This document shows, piece by piece, positions 1 through 6,387 of a stretch of 6,387 bases of DNA; within the stretch, counting starts at the first letter, position 1, and the number at the start of each line of letters is the position of its first letter. Where the stretch lies: the NCBI GenBank assembly GCA_030638405.1, contig DAOWER010000222.1, positions 1 to 6,387 on the forward strand, written 5' to 3'. This DNA comes from Candidatus Eiseniibacteriota bacterium (GTDB lineage: Bacteria > Joyebacterota > Joyebacteria > Joyebacterales > Joyebacteraceae). The notes under the pieces were generated by a model. The model made no database searches. It worked only from the letters and a program-made list of their open reading frames with translations, and had not been told where the DNA came from. A program made the position numbers and the translations under genes.

Positions 1-208
1 AGAGTCTGCGGATACCCTCGCGGACGTCCTCAGGGTTGAGCTCGTCGCCGATTCTGATCCCGAATCCCAGCAGGATCCTGTCGCGGCTCACGTGTTCGTT
101 GCCCAGGGCATCGACGTCGCTGACGATATCGGCCGTGGCGGACACGGTCATGCAGACGACGGCCGCGAGGGCCAGGGCAACAGGTAGAATCGATCGTGCA
201 ACGCGCAT
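1..208 (-). CDS. bamA: BamA-like outer-membrane assembly factor, N-terminal part (signal peptide and start of first POTRA domain)
   Basis: The gene starts at an ATG (208-206) and runs off the left edge, so only 69 residues are visible. The protein begins with a typical Sec signal peptide: MRVAR, then a hydrophobic run to about residue 22, then an Ala-x-Ala-like site (SATA before D27). After it comes a stretch matching the start of a POTRA domain: IVSDVDALGNEHVSRDRI, then a segment with GIRIGDELNPEDV and a GIRRL helix. That pattern (v.GN..v....il..f.i..Gd.l.p..v..gi..L) is characteristic of POTRA domains in the BamA/TamA (Omp85) family. These are periplasmic domains preceding an outer-membrane beta-barrel that folds other barrel proteins. 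The start is set by an excellent Shine-Dalgarno sequence, GGAGGAG, 7 bases upstream. tamB lies just upstream on the same strand. BamA is preferred because tamB-bamA pairing is known in lineages without a separate TamA, but TamA or another Omp85 member cannot be excluded without the barrel. Confidence 0.8.
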   Translation of the reverse strand, partial: MRVARSILPVALALAAVVCMTVSATADIVSDVDALGNEHVSRDRILLGFGIRIGDELNPEDVREGIRRL

Positions 209-215
209 TGATTCA

Positions 216-222
216 CTCCTCC
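216..222 (-). promoter_or_regulatory. Strong ribosome binding site of the bamA-like gene
   Basis: The minus strand reads GGAGGAG here, followed by 7 bases (TGAATCA) and the ATG at 208. Both the match to the 16S rRNA 3' end and the spacing are near ideal, which fixes the start of the partial gene. Confidence 0.85.
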
Positions 223-242
223 ATACTCTCGCTCAAACCGGC

Positions 243-252
243 ATGCTAGCAT
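243..252. repeat. 10-base perfect palindrome overlapping the putative -10 element
   Basis: ATGCTAGCAT is identical on both strands and covers five of the six bases of the proposed -10 hexamer of the bamA-like gene. Its position would suit a repressor half-site pair, but a 10-base palindrome can also arise by chance. No second copy was noticed in the window. Confidence 0.4.
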
Positions 253-277
253 AGCACCCCCGCCTTGTAAATGAAAA
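248..277 (-). promoter_or_regulatory. Putative promoter of the bamA-like gene (extended -10)
   Basis: On the minus strand, TATGCT (253-248) is preceded by TGC, giving an extended -10 element TGCTATGCT. TTTTCA (277-272), 18 bases upstream, is a weak -35 (4 of 6 matches to TTGACA). The AT-rich run TTTTCATTTACAA around it stands out from GC-rich surroundings. Transcription would start about 30-35 bases before the ATG, leaving a short leader with the Shine-Dalgarno sequence. It would give the bamA-like gene its own expression in addition to any read-through from tamB. The call rests on consensus matching for a housekeeping sigma factor. Confidence 0.45.
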
Positions 278-286
278 CATCGGGGG
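257..286. repeat. Inverted repeat CCCCCG / CGGGGG flanking the -35 region
   Basis: CCCCCG (257-262) and CGGGGG (281-286) are perfect complements separated by an 18-base AT-rich stretch that contains the proposed -35 element. The stem is short and the loop long, and no T-run follows on either strand, so it does not look like an intrinsic terminator. It may be a regulatory site or a coincidence of GC-rich sequence. Confidence 0.3.
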
Positions 287-297
287 CCGAACGTGAG

Positions 298-323
298 TGG
301 GCAGCGTTGGTTACGGTCGCCCA
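298..323 (-). other. Weak imperfect hairpin just after the tamB stop codon
   Basis: TGGGC and GCCCA (298-302, 319-323) can pair, with a further 3-bp CGT/ACG stem inside and a 5-base loop. It begins 5 bases past the tamB stop codon on the minus strand. No U-rich tract follows, so it is not a convincing rho-independent terminator. At most it could protect the 3' end or slow polymerase. Confidence 0.2.
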
Positions 324-328
324 GCGAG

Positions 329-3300
329 TCAGAACTCGTACCGATTCTCGATGGAAATCCGTCTGTCCCATCCGGCAAGAGTCGGGTCGTAAACAACCCT
401 CAAGGAGAGTGACGTGTTGCGGGATACCTCGTATTCAAATCCGAATTCGGAGCGGAGGCCCACAGCGAACTTGCCGATGTCCTCCTCGTAAGGCGCGACC
501 ACCCCGAGGTACGAGACCAGCCAGTCTCTCGAGATGTATTTGCCCAGCGTCATGCGCGTATTCGCGGTGAACGGCACGTAGTGGGTACTTCCCTCAGAGG
601 CGGTCCACATGTCGAGCTGCGACAGGAAGTGCTCCACGAAATCGATGTCGATGCGCACGAGATCCAAGTAGAGGTTGCGCCGGATTCGCGATTCTATGGG
701 CGCGAGCAGCGGTCTGGCGACTCTGAGCCCGATCTGCGTGCCGATGAGCTCTACGGCCCTTCTCCGTTCCAGCGCCGCCTGTTCCTCTGCTTCCAGGAGG
801 TCGTAGCTCACCCCGTACTGGAGCTTGGACATGATCTTCTCGGGCGTGTTGTCGTCGGGGGAATCAGAGCTGAGGACCAGGGCGCTCTCATCCAGCGTGA
901 CTCCCGACATGGCCAGCGCCGGGACGCCCTCCGTCGTGTTCACCGACAGGCCGATGGTCGTTCCGTCCGCTACCCTCGTCTTGGCATCGATGCTGAAGCG
1001 CGGCTGCTCACAGAAACCGGGGAACTCGACAGAGACCTCGCGGACGTTGAACTCCGTGTGCAGGTAAGTCACCGTGCCGCGGGTCGACGTTACCCGTCCG
1101 GCCACGCACATGGTGTGCTCCGAAGGAACACCCACGAAGTCCAGGCTGCTCCCACGCTCGACGTTCAGGTTGGCGTCGGGACGCCAGTACCAGAGGTTTC
1201 GGCCCGCCCTCATCCGCATCGACCACTCAGCGTCCGACAGGAGGTTGCCCAACCCGTCACCACCGGAGCCGATGAACGGGTACGTGAACGACAGGTCGGA
1301 GAACACGATCTCGCCCCACAGGAGCGCGCTCTCGGACGGCCCCGCCACCAGAAGTTCGGGTTCGCCGTCCTTGCCGCTCAGGGCCACGCGTCCGAACTCG
1401 TCGGGCAGCATGAGCCCTGGCACGTTGACCGTGACACCACGGGTGTCGGTGGAAAGCGCCAGGACGCCGAGGTCGACGCCGCCGACGGTCAGCGGGACGA
1501 GCTCGCGTCCGCTGAGGGTTCTGTTCCGCTCGCTCCGAAGCCTCATGGTGCTTCCGCCAATGCGCCCGGTCACTTCTCCCGACACGACAGCGCCATCGAG
1601 GACGCTGACGCTGGCCTTGACGTCGTTCACTCTCTCGAACAACCCGGTAGGCACCACGCGCTCGGCGCGAGCCTCGAGTCGCGCGCTTGCCAGGGTGAAC
1701 GATTCGCCGTTGCCCGCGAGAACCACGTTGAGCGTCCCGCTTCCGGGGCCGCTCTCGGCGAAGTCAGTGAGTTCCGCCAGGAAGCCCAGCGGGTTCCCGT
1801 CGACATCGATGGTAAGCGTCCCGTCCGGCGCGTCGGCGTCCCGCCGGAGCACACCATACGGCACCGTTCCCCCGACGGTGACTCTGTAGTGGCCGCGCCG
1901 ATCGAGAACGAGCGGGTCGATGCGGACGATGCCGTCGGCGCCGGTCACACGCGCCGAGTAATCGTCGAACGGAACGCCGAGGAACTCACCATCCGTGGAC
2001 ACCACGCGGCCGTCTACGGTCGGGCTCTCCGTCGTGCCGCCGACTCCGACCGTCGCGTCGAACCTCGTGCCCGGGGCGCCACCCAGCATGGGTCCCGGAA
2101 TCCCGTCGCCCGTGATGGCCATCTCGAGCGCTCCGCCGGGCTCGGCGCGCCCCCGAGCCGTGACCACGGGTCGTCCCGACTCGCGAAGCGTGAACTCCGA
2201 GAGCGTCACGACGTCTCCTTCGAACCTCCCCACCGCGGACGCATCGAGACCGGGGACGCCGGCCACGGTCGCCGCACCCACGGTGACCTGCGCGGTGGCC
2301 ACGGGCTCCTCCACCGTCCCGTGCACCGAGACCGACGCGAAGACCAGGCCACCGATGCCGTCCGGGGCCTCTCCAAGAACGGCGGCCAGCACGTCGGGCA
2401 GACTCGCCTCGGACACGACGATCCCGGCGCTCAGATCTCGGTCGCCGCTCAAGCCGACGCGCACGTCCGCCTCGACGACGTCGCCGAGGCGCAGGTTGCG
2501 CAGGGACACCTCCGAGCCGTTCACCACGAGGTCGGAAGTGAACGGTGCGCCGACGCCCCTGACCGACGCGTCGGGCGCGTCGAGAGCCAGTCTGAGACCA
2601 CCTCCACCGTCCTCCTCTACCGGCGTCACGACGCCCGTGATCCCCACGGTCGCGCGCGCCAGCTCCCACTCGAGCGCGACACTGCCCTCGACAGAGAGCG
2701 AGTCGGCCGGGCCCGTGACGTTCAGCGCTCCCGTGAGCGCGATCGGGGGCAGCGCCTCGGCCAGCGCCGGGAACAGCGTGTCAACGGACACACTCGACAG
2801 CACGACCTCGCCGCTGACGTCCGGTGCGTCGAACAGGTTCTCCACCAGGCAGGATACCGCGTAGCTCCTGTCCGATGAACCCAATGAGGCGCTGAGATCA
2901 CCGCCGGACAGAAGGAAGCCCCCCGCGCCTGAGCCCAGGTAGACCGATCCAAGTGACACGTCCTCCCACGTCACGAGCGACTCCAGATTCGGGCGGTCGA
3001 GCGTTCCCTCTCCGACGACGTCGCTCAAAGATATCCGGCCGCCCGCGGTCGTGTCGCCCGTCGTGGCCGCCATGAGCTGACCGACATCCAGTCCTCGCGC
3101 GTCCCCGCCGAACTCGAACCTCCACTCCTCGTCCGGTCCATCTCTCTTGAGAGCGCCCGATACGGAGACCGTCCCGCCGAAGACCCCGGCGTCAACGCTC
3201 TCCAGCCTGACGTCTCCCGGTGAGAGAACCGCGGCGCCCGACACGGAATTCAACGCGACGTCGCCGACCCGAACGCTACCGGCAGAGATGTCAACCGCGG

Positions 3301-4369
3301 CCGTCGGCGAGTCCAGGGGCCCCTCCACGGACGCGGACATGTCGACGCTCCCGTCGATGCGCGCCTCCGTCAGCGCCAGCAGGTCCGCCACCGGGGCCAA
3401 TGGCAGGTCCCTGGCCTCCAGGCGAACGTCCTCCATCACTCCCCTGTCCGATGTCGCACCGCTCACGGACCAGGACGCCGACCGCCACGTCCCGTCGGCG
3501 CTCTCGAGAGTGACCACACCACCCCGGAGCCTGCCGCGTGCCTGAATCCCACCGAGCGTTTCGCTGAAGGCCGTCATGACCATGACGCCGTCCGCGATGT
3601 CGAAGCTGAGGTCGAGCCCCTGGATCGTGTCGGGAGACACGGACGCGTGGAACGCGGCCGACATCGACCCTGAACGGAACTCGACGGGCGTGGAGGGAGG
3701 CACGGGGAGCCGTTCGTCCAGGTGCGCGTCGAACAGGATGCCTTCCACCGCCAGCATCTGCTGAGAACTCTCCCAGGTGAACCTCGCCTCGAAGTTCCTC
3801 TCGCCGCCGAGGCAGTTCCCGGAGGCTCCCCCGACGACCTGACCCTCTCCATCCCGCTCCACCAGCAGGTCTATCGAGTCGATGGTCAGCGTACGCTCCG
3901 TCCTGCTGTCGCGGAAGGAGATCGACGCGCCGGAGATGCCCAGGTAGTCGGGCAGGTAGCTCTCGAGCGATGAGACATCGATCAGAGGAGCGGCCAGAGT
4001 ATCAGGGGCCTGGTCGTGTCCGTAGCTGATGACGATTCTGGGATCACTGATGATGATGGCGGAGAGGGAGCGCTGAGGTACCAGTCCCCGGGCGATCAGC
4101 TTGGGCAGGCTGACGTTGACCGCAGCAGAAGGCACCAGCACGTAGCCGCCGTCCTCGAACCGGAGCATGATGTCAGTGAAATGAAGAGAGGCGAGCCCCA
4201 TTTCGAGCCCGCCTATCGTCAGTTCGCCCTCGACCTCGGGCATTATCCTTCCAAGCACGACTCGCTTGACCGCGGGGTGGCGCGACGCGACCTTGAGCCC
4301 CAGGAACCCCAGGGGCAGCACGGCGATGATCAGGATGGCCAGAAAGACTACCCACCTGCGTTGGCGCAT
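329..4369 (-). CDS. tamB: TamB-like translocation/assembly module protein (AsmA-like, DUF490 C-terminal domain)
   Basis: This complete gene encodes 1346 residues, close to the 1259 of E. coli TamB. Residues 1-5 (MRQRR) are basic and are followed by one hydrophobic helix (about 7-26), a signal anchor placing the rest in the periplasm. Residues 30 to about 1000 are almost entirely short beta strands of alternating hydrophobic and polar residues with frequent G, D and S. A degenerate unit of roughly 100 residues, marked by G-(T/P)-x-x-x-P, recurs near 350, 455, 553 (lacking the Pro), 684 and 778, as expected for a long beta-taco groove. Residues about 1010-1346 match the TamB C-terminal (DUF490) domain: WGEIVFSDLSF, then AGRVTSTRGTVTYL at 1090-1103, a charged helix at about 1191-1225, and a strand-rich tail (TLGKYISRDWLVSYLGVV) ending in Phe. 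Characterised homologues contact a BamA-family barrel, aid outer-membrane protein assembly and are implicated in lipid transport. Nothing can start upstream because a TAA stop lies one codon before the ATG. Confidence 0.88.
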   Translation of the reverse strand: MRQRRWVVFLAILIIAVLPLGFLGLKVASRHPAVKRVVLGRIMPEVEGELTIGGLEMGLASLHFTDIMLRFEDGGYVLVPSAAVNVSLPKLIARGLVPQRSLSAIIISDPRIVISYGHDQAPDTLAAPLIDVSSLESYLPDYLGISGASISFRDSRTERTLTIDSIDLLVERDGEGQVVGGASGNCLGGERNFEARFTWESSQQMLAVEGILFDAHLDERLPVPPSTPVEFRSGSMSAAFHASVSPDTIQGLDLSFDIADGVMVMTAFSETLGGIQARGRLRGGVVTLESADGTWRSASWSVSGATSDRGVMEDVRLEARDLPLAPVADLLALTEARIDGSVDMSASVEGPLDSPTAAVDISAGSVRVGDVALNSVSGAAVLSPGDVRLESVDAGVFGGTVSVSGALKRDGPDEEWRFEFGGDARGLDVGQLMAATTGDTTAGGRISLSDVVGEGTLDRPNLESLVTWEDVSLGSVYLGSGAGGFLLSGGDLSASLGSSDRSYAVSCLVENLFDAPDVSGEVVLSSVSVDTLFPALAEALPPIALTGALNVTGPADSLSVEGSVALEWELARATVGITGVVTPVEEDGGGGLRLALDAPDASVRGVGAPFTSDLVVNGSEVSLRNLRLGDVVEADVRVGLSGDRDLSAGIVVSEASLPDVLAAVLGEAPDGIGGLVFASVSVHGTVEEPVATAQVTVGAATVAGVPGLDASAVGRFEGDVVTLSEFTLRESGRPVVTARGRAEPGGALEMAITGDGIPGPMLGGAPGTRFDATVGVGGTTESPTVDGRVVSTDGEFLGVPFDDYSARVTGADGIVRIDPLVLDRRGHYRVTVGGTVPYGVLRRDADAPDGTLTIDVDGNPLGFLAELTDFAESGPGSGTLNVVLAGNGESFTLASARLEARAERVVPTGLFERVNDVKASVSVLDGAVVSGEVTGRIGGSTMRLRSERNRTLSGRELVPLTVGGVDLGVLALSTDTRGVTVNVPGLMLPDEFGRVALSGKDGEPELLVAGPSESALLWGEIVFSDLSFTYPFIGSGGDGLGNLLSDAEWSMRMRAGRNLWYWRPDANLNVERGSSLDFVGVPSEHTMCVAGRVTSTRGTVTYLHTEFNVREVSVEFPGFCEQPRFSIDAKTRVADGTTIGLSVNTTEGVPALAMSGVTLDESALVLSSDSPDDNTPEKIMSKLQYGVSYDLLEAEEQAALERRRAVELIGTQIGLRVARPLLAPIESRIRRNLYLDLVRIDIDFVEHFLSQLDMWTASEGSTHYVPFTANTRMTLGKYISRDWLVSYLGVVAPYEEDIGKFAVGLRSEFGFEYEVSRNTSLSLRVVYDPTLAGWDRRISIENRYEF

Positions 4370-4388
4370 TCCTTAAGAGAACTCCCCC
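4370..4388 (-). promoter_or_regulatory. Poorly spaced ribosome binding site of tamB
   Basis: Two Shine-Dalgarno-like stretches precede the tamB ATG. AAGGA (4374-4370) abuts the start codon with no spacer, and GGGGGAG (4388-4382) lies 12 bases upstream. Neither has the usual 5-9 base gap. An in-frame TAA at 4375-4373 rules out an earlier start, and no other good start codon occurs before the membrane anchor. Translation may therefore be modest, using the GGGGGAG site. Confidence 0.5.
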
Positions 4389-4420
4389 GCCCCATCCGCA
4401 GGGCGGCGCGTCGTGTCGAT

Positions 4421-4450
4421 GCGGCCGGGCCCGGGGGACGCTCCGGCCGC
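4421..4450 (-). other. GC-rich hairpin between clpC and tamB
   Basis: GCGGCCGG and CCGGCCGC form a perfect 8-bp inverted repeat around a 14-base loop, starting 13 bases past the clpC stop codon. The stem is entirely G and C, so it should be stable in the clpC transcript. On the minus strand it is followed by ATCGACACGACGC rather than a U-run, so it lacks the signature of an intrinsic terminator. It could stabilise the clpC 3' end, attenuate read-through into tamB, or be a terminator of the type without a U-tract. Confidence 0.45.
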
Positions 4451-4463
4451 GGGGAGCTCGACA

Positions 4464-6387
4464 TCACTTCGCCGCCGAGACCTTCTTCCGCGCCTTGCGG
4501 AACGTCAGTTCGTCGCCCTTGCGTTCGATCGCTATCCGGCCGCCGTCGCACTTGCCCTTGAGGATCTCCTCGGAGAGAGGATCCTCCAGGTACCGCTGAA
4601 TGGCCCTCCGGAGCGGCCGCGCTCCGAAGGCCGGATCGAATCCCTTCTCTATCAGAAGCTCCTTGGCCTCGGCGCTGATCTCGAGGTGGACACCTGCCTC
4701 GGCCACCCGCTTCTCGACCTCGCGGAGCAGGATTTCGATGATCTCGCGCATCTCGTCCATGTCCAGCGCGTGGAAGACCACGGTCCCGTCGACCCTGTTC
4801 AGGAACTCGGGATTGAACACGCGCTTCAGAGCTTCCGTGGCCTTGCCCTTCATCTGGGTGTGGCTGTCCTCGGTGCTCTCCTCCTGGGCGAAGCCTATCC
4901 CCCTGGTCTGCGCGATGTCACGGGCTCCCACGTTCGATGTCATTATGACAACCGTGTTGCGGAAGTCAACAGTCCGGCCGAAGCTGTCCGTCAGCTGCCC
5001 GTCATCGAGCACCTGCAGCAGGATATTGAACACATCCGGGTGCGCCTTTTCTATCTCGTCGAACAGCACGACGCTGTAGGGGCGCCTTCTGACCTTCTCG
5101 GTCAGCTGGCCGCCCTCCTCGTAGCCCACGTAGCCGGGAGGCGCACCCACGAGCCGCGAGACGGCGAAGCGCTCCATGTACTCGGACATGTCGAGCCTGA
5201 CGAGCGCATTCTCGTCCTCGAACAGGAACCCGGCGAGCGTCCTTGCGAGTTCCGTCTTCCCTACTCCGGTCGGTCCCAGGAAGATGAAGGAGCCGATCGG
5301 GCGTCTCGGGTCGCGGAGTCCGGCCCGGTTGCGGCGGACCGCCTTGGCCACCGTCGTCAGCGCCTCTTCCTGCCCGACGACCCTCTTGCGAAGCTCGTCC
5401 TCCATGCGCAGGAGCTTCTCGGTCTCCTCCTGCGCCAGCTTCTTGACCGGGATCCCGGTCATGCCGGCCACGACCTCGGCGACGTCCTCCGCATCGACGC
5501 TGGCCCGACGCTGGTTCTTGGACTGGACCAGGTCCTTGCGCGCCGTCTCCAGCCTCCGCTGGAACTCCCGCTCCTTGTCTCTGAGCTCGGCGGCCCGCTC
5601 GAACTCCTGGTTCTCGCTCGCGGACCTCTTCTCGCACGACACGTTCTCGAGCTCCTGCTCGAGTTCCTTCACCTCGACCGGGATCGTACTTATCTCGAGC
5701 CGCGCCCGTGCTCCGGCCTCGTCTATGACGTCGATGGCCTTGTCGGGCAGGAACCGGTCGGAGATGTACCGGTCAGCCAGCTTGACCGCGGCGACGATCG
5801 CCTCGTCCGAGATGTCGGCCGAGTGGTGCTCCTCGTACTTGCACCTCAGCCCCTTTAGGATCTCGACTGTCTCGTCCGGCGACGGGGGATCAACGATGAT
5901 GGGCTGGAAGCGCCTCTCTAGCGCGCCGTCCTTCTCGATGTGCTTCCGGTACTCGTCGAGCGTGGTCGCGCCTATGGCCTGAAGCTCACCCCGGGCCAGC
6001 GCCGGCTTCAGCATGTTGGCCGCGTCGATGGCGCCCTCCGCTCCTCCCGCGCCGACGATGGTGTGCAGCTCGTCGATGAAGATGATGACGTTCTCGCTCT
6101 CGCGGATCTCGTTGATGAGGGTCTTCAGCCGCTCCTCGAACTGGCCGCGATACTTCGTACCCGCGACGGTCGACGACAGATCCAACATGACAAGTTTCTT
6201 GTCCTTGAGTGTCGCGGGCACCTCGTTAGCCACGATCTTCTGCGCCAGGCCCTCGACGATCGCCGTCTTGCCCCCTCCGGGCTCGCCTATGAGCACGGGG
6301 TTGTTCTTCTTCCTCCGCGAGAGCACCTGGATCACGCGCTCCATCTCCTGCTGGCGCCCGATCACGGGGTCCAGCTGGTTCTTCCTC
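4464..6387 (-). CDS. clpC: ClpC-type AAA+ unfoldase of the Clp protease (5' end missing)
   Basis: The reading frame is open to the right edge (first visible residues RKNQLDPVIGR), so the start and the N-terminal Clp repeat domain, probably about 170-200 residues, lie outside. A GTG at 6365 encodes the Val of DPVIGR and is not a start. In visible numbering (640 residues), the first AAA+ module has Walker A GEPGGGKT (34-41), pore loop KYRG (77-80), Walker B VIIFIDE (100-106) and ERRF with the arginine finger (157-160). A short middle domain follows with a UVR motif (about 257-282, FERAAELRDKE). The second module has Walker A GPTGVGKT (371-378), pore loop GYVGYEEGG (418-426), Walker B VVLFDE (439-444), sensor 1 MTSN (482-485) and sensor 2 GARPLRRAI (588-596). 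The IGF at 497-499 matches the ClpP-docking loop. The short UVR-bearing middle domain argues for ClpC over ClpB or ClpA; ClpE is not excluded without the N-terminus. Its known role is ATP-driven unfolding of cytosolic proteins into ClpP. Confidence 0.95.
   Translation of the reverse strand, partial: RKNQLDPVIGRQQEMERVIQVLSRRKKNNPVLIGEPGGGKTAIVEGLAQKIVANEVPATLKDKKLVMLDLSSTVAGTKYRGQFEERLKTLINEIRESENVIIFIDELHTIVGAGGAEGAIDAANMLKPALARGELQAIGATTLDEYRKHIEKDGALERRFQPIIVDPPSPDETVEILKGLRCKYEEHHSADISDEAIVAAVKLADRYISDRFLPDKAIDVIDEAGARARLEISTIPVEVKELEQELENVSCEKRSASENQEFERAAELRDKEREFQRRLETARKDLVQSKNQRRASVDAEDVAEVVAGMTGIPVKKLAQEETEKLLRMEDELRKRVVGQEEALTTVAKAVRRNRAGLRDPRRPIGSFIFLGPTGVGKTELARTLAGFLFEDENALVRLDMSEYMERFAVSRLVGAPPGYVGYEEGGQLTEKVRRRPYSVVLFDEIEKAHPDVFNILLQVLDDGQLTDSFGRTVDFRNTVVIMTSNVGARDIAQTRGIGFAQEESTEDSHTQMKGKATEALKRVFNPEFLNRVDGTVVFHALDMDEMREIIEILLREVEKRVAEAGVHLEISAEAKELLIEKGFDPAFGARPLRRAIQRYLEDPLSEEILKGKCDGGRIAIERKGDELTFRKARKKVSAAK

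Noticed and set aside
36..254. 72-codon plus-strand open frame at the left edge
   Set aside because: It is antisense to the BamA signal peptide and POTRA start. The minus-strand reading is far better supported by its domain match and Shine-Dalgarno sequence.
266..271. TTTACA on the minus strand as the -35 of the bamA-like gene
   Set aside because: It lies only 12 bases from the proposed -10, too close for a normal promoter; TTTTCA at 18 bases is more plausible.
148..396. 82-codon minus-strand open frame spanning the tamB end, intergenic region and bamA start
   Set aside because: It overlaps both real genes in another frame, would cover the promoter and ribosome binding site, and has no recognisable protein features.
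1995..2864. 289-codon plus-strand open frame rich in S, T, P and R
   Set aside because: The composition reflects reading a GC-rich gene in the wrong frame. It has no signal peptide or domain, and it lies within tamB.
581..2878. 765-codon open frame on the plus strand, antisense to tamB
   Set aside because: Its translation is dominated by R, H, D, E and G in low-complexity order, with no recognisable domain. The opposite frame is a coherent TamB. Long stop-free antisense frames are common opposite GC-rich genes.
4413..5858. 481-codon open frame on the plus strand, antisense to clpC
   Set aside because: It lies entirely opposite highly conserved ClpC motifs, and its leucine- and arginine-rich translation resembles no known family. 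It is a GC-driven shadow.
6363..6365. GTG as a possible start of clpC
   Set aside because: The codon encodes the Val in the conserved DPVIGR motif, and the frame stays open with typical ClpC residues to the window edge.

Overview
The window is GC-rich and almost fully coding, with all three genes on the minus strand. In transcription order they are the C-terminal three quarters of a ClpC-type Clp unfoldase (entering from the right edge), a complete TamB-like envelope protein, and the first 69 codons of a BamA-like outer-membrane assembly factor (running off the left edge). A signal-peptide POTRA protein next to TamB implies a diderm bacterium with an outer membrane. The ClpC carries a UVR motif in a short middle domain. 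ClpC plus tamB-bamA in a high-GC genome suggests a non-proteobacterial diderm, perhaps in or near the FCB group, but that placement is inference from gene content only.

Layout: positions 1-208 hold the 5' end of bamA (minus). Positions 209-328 are a 120-base intergenic region with a strong Shine-Dalgarno sequence, a plausible extended -10 promoter overlapping a 10-base perfect palindrome, and two weak inverted repeats. Positions 329-4369 hold tamB (1346 aa). Positions 4370-4463 are a 94-base GC-rich spacer with an 8-bp perfect inverted repeat and an unusually placed ribosome binding site for tamB. Positions 4464-6387 hold clpC (640 residues visible, 5' end missing). No stretch longer than 300 bases lacks a gene, and I saw no tRNA, rRNA, CRISPR array or mobile element.

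TamB and BamA-family proteins probably work together: TamB is expected to be an inner-membrane-anchored beta-rich bridge across the periplasm, and the BamA-family barrel its outer-membrane partner. ClpC is a cytosolic unfoldase with an IGF loop suggesting it feeds ClpP. Nothing in the sequence ties it functionally to the envelope pair, although the 94-base gap and shared direction allow co-transcription. I found no clearly novel system. The observations below are modest ones on regulation and sequence variants.
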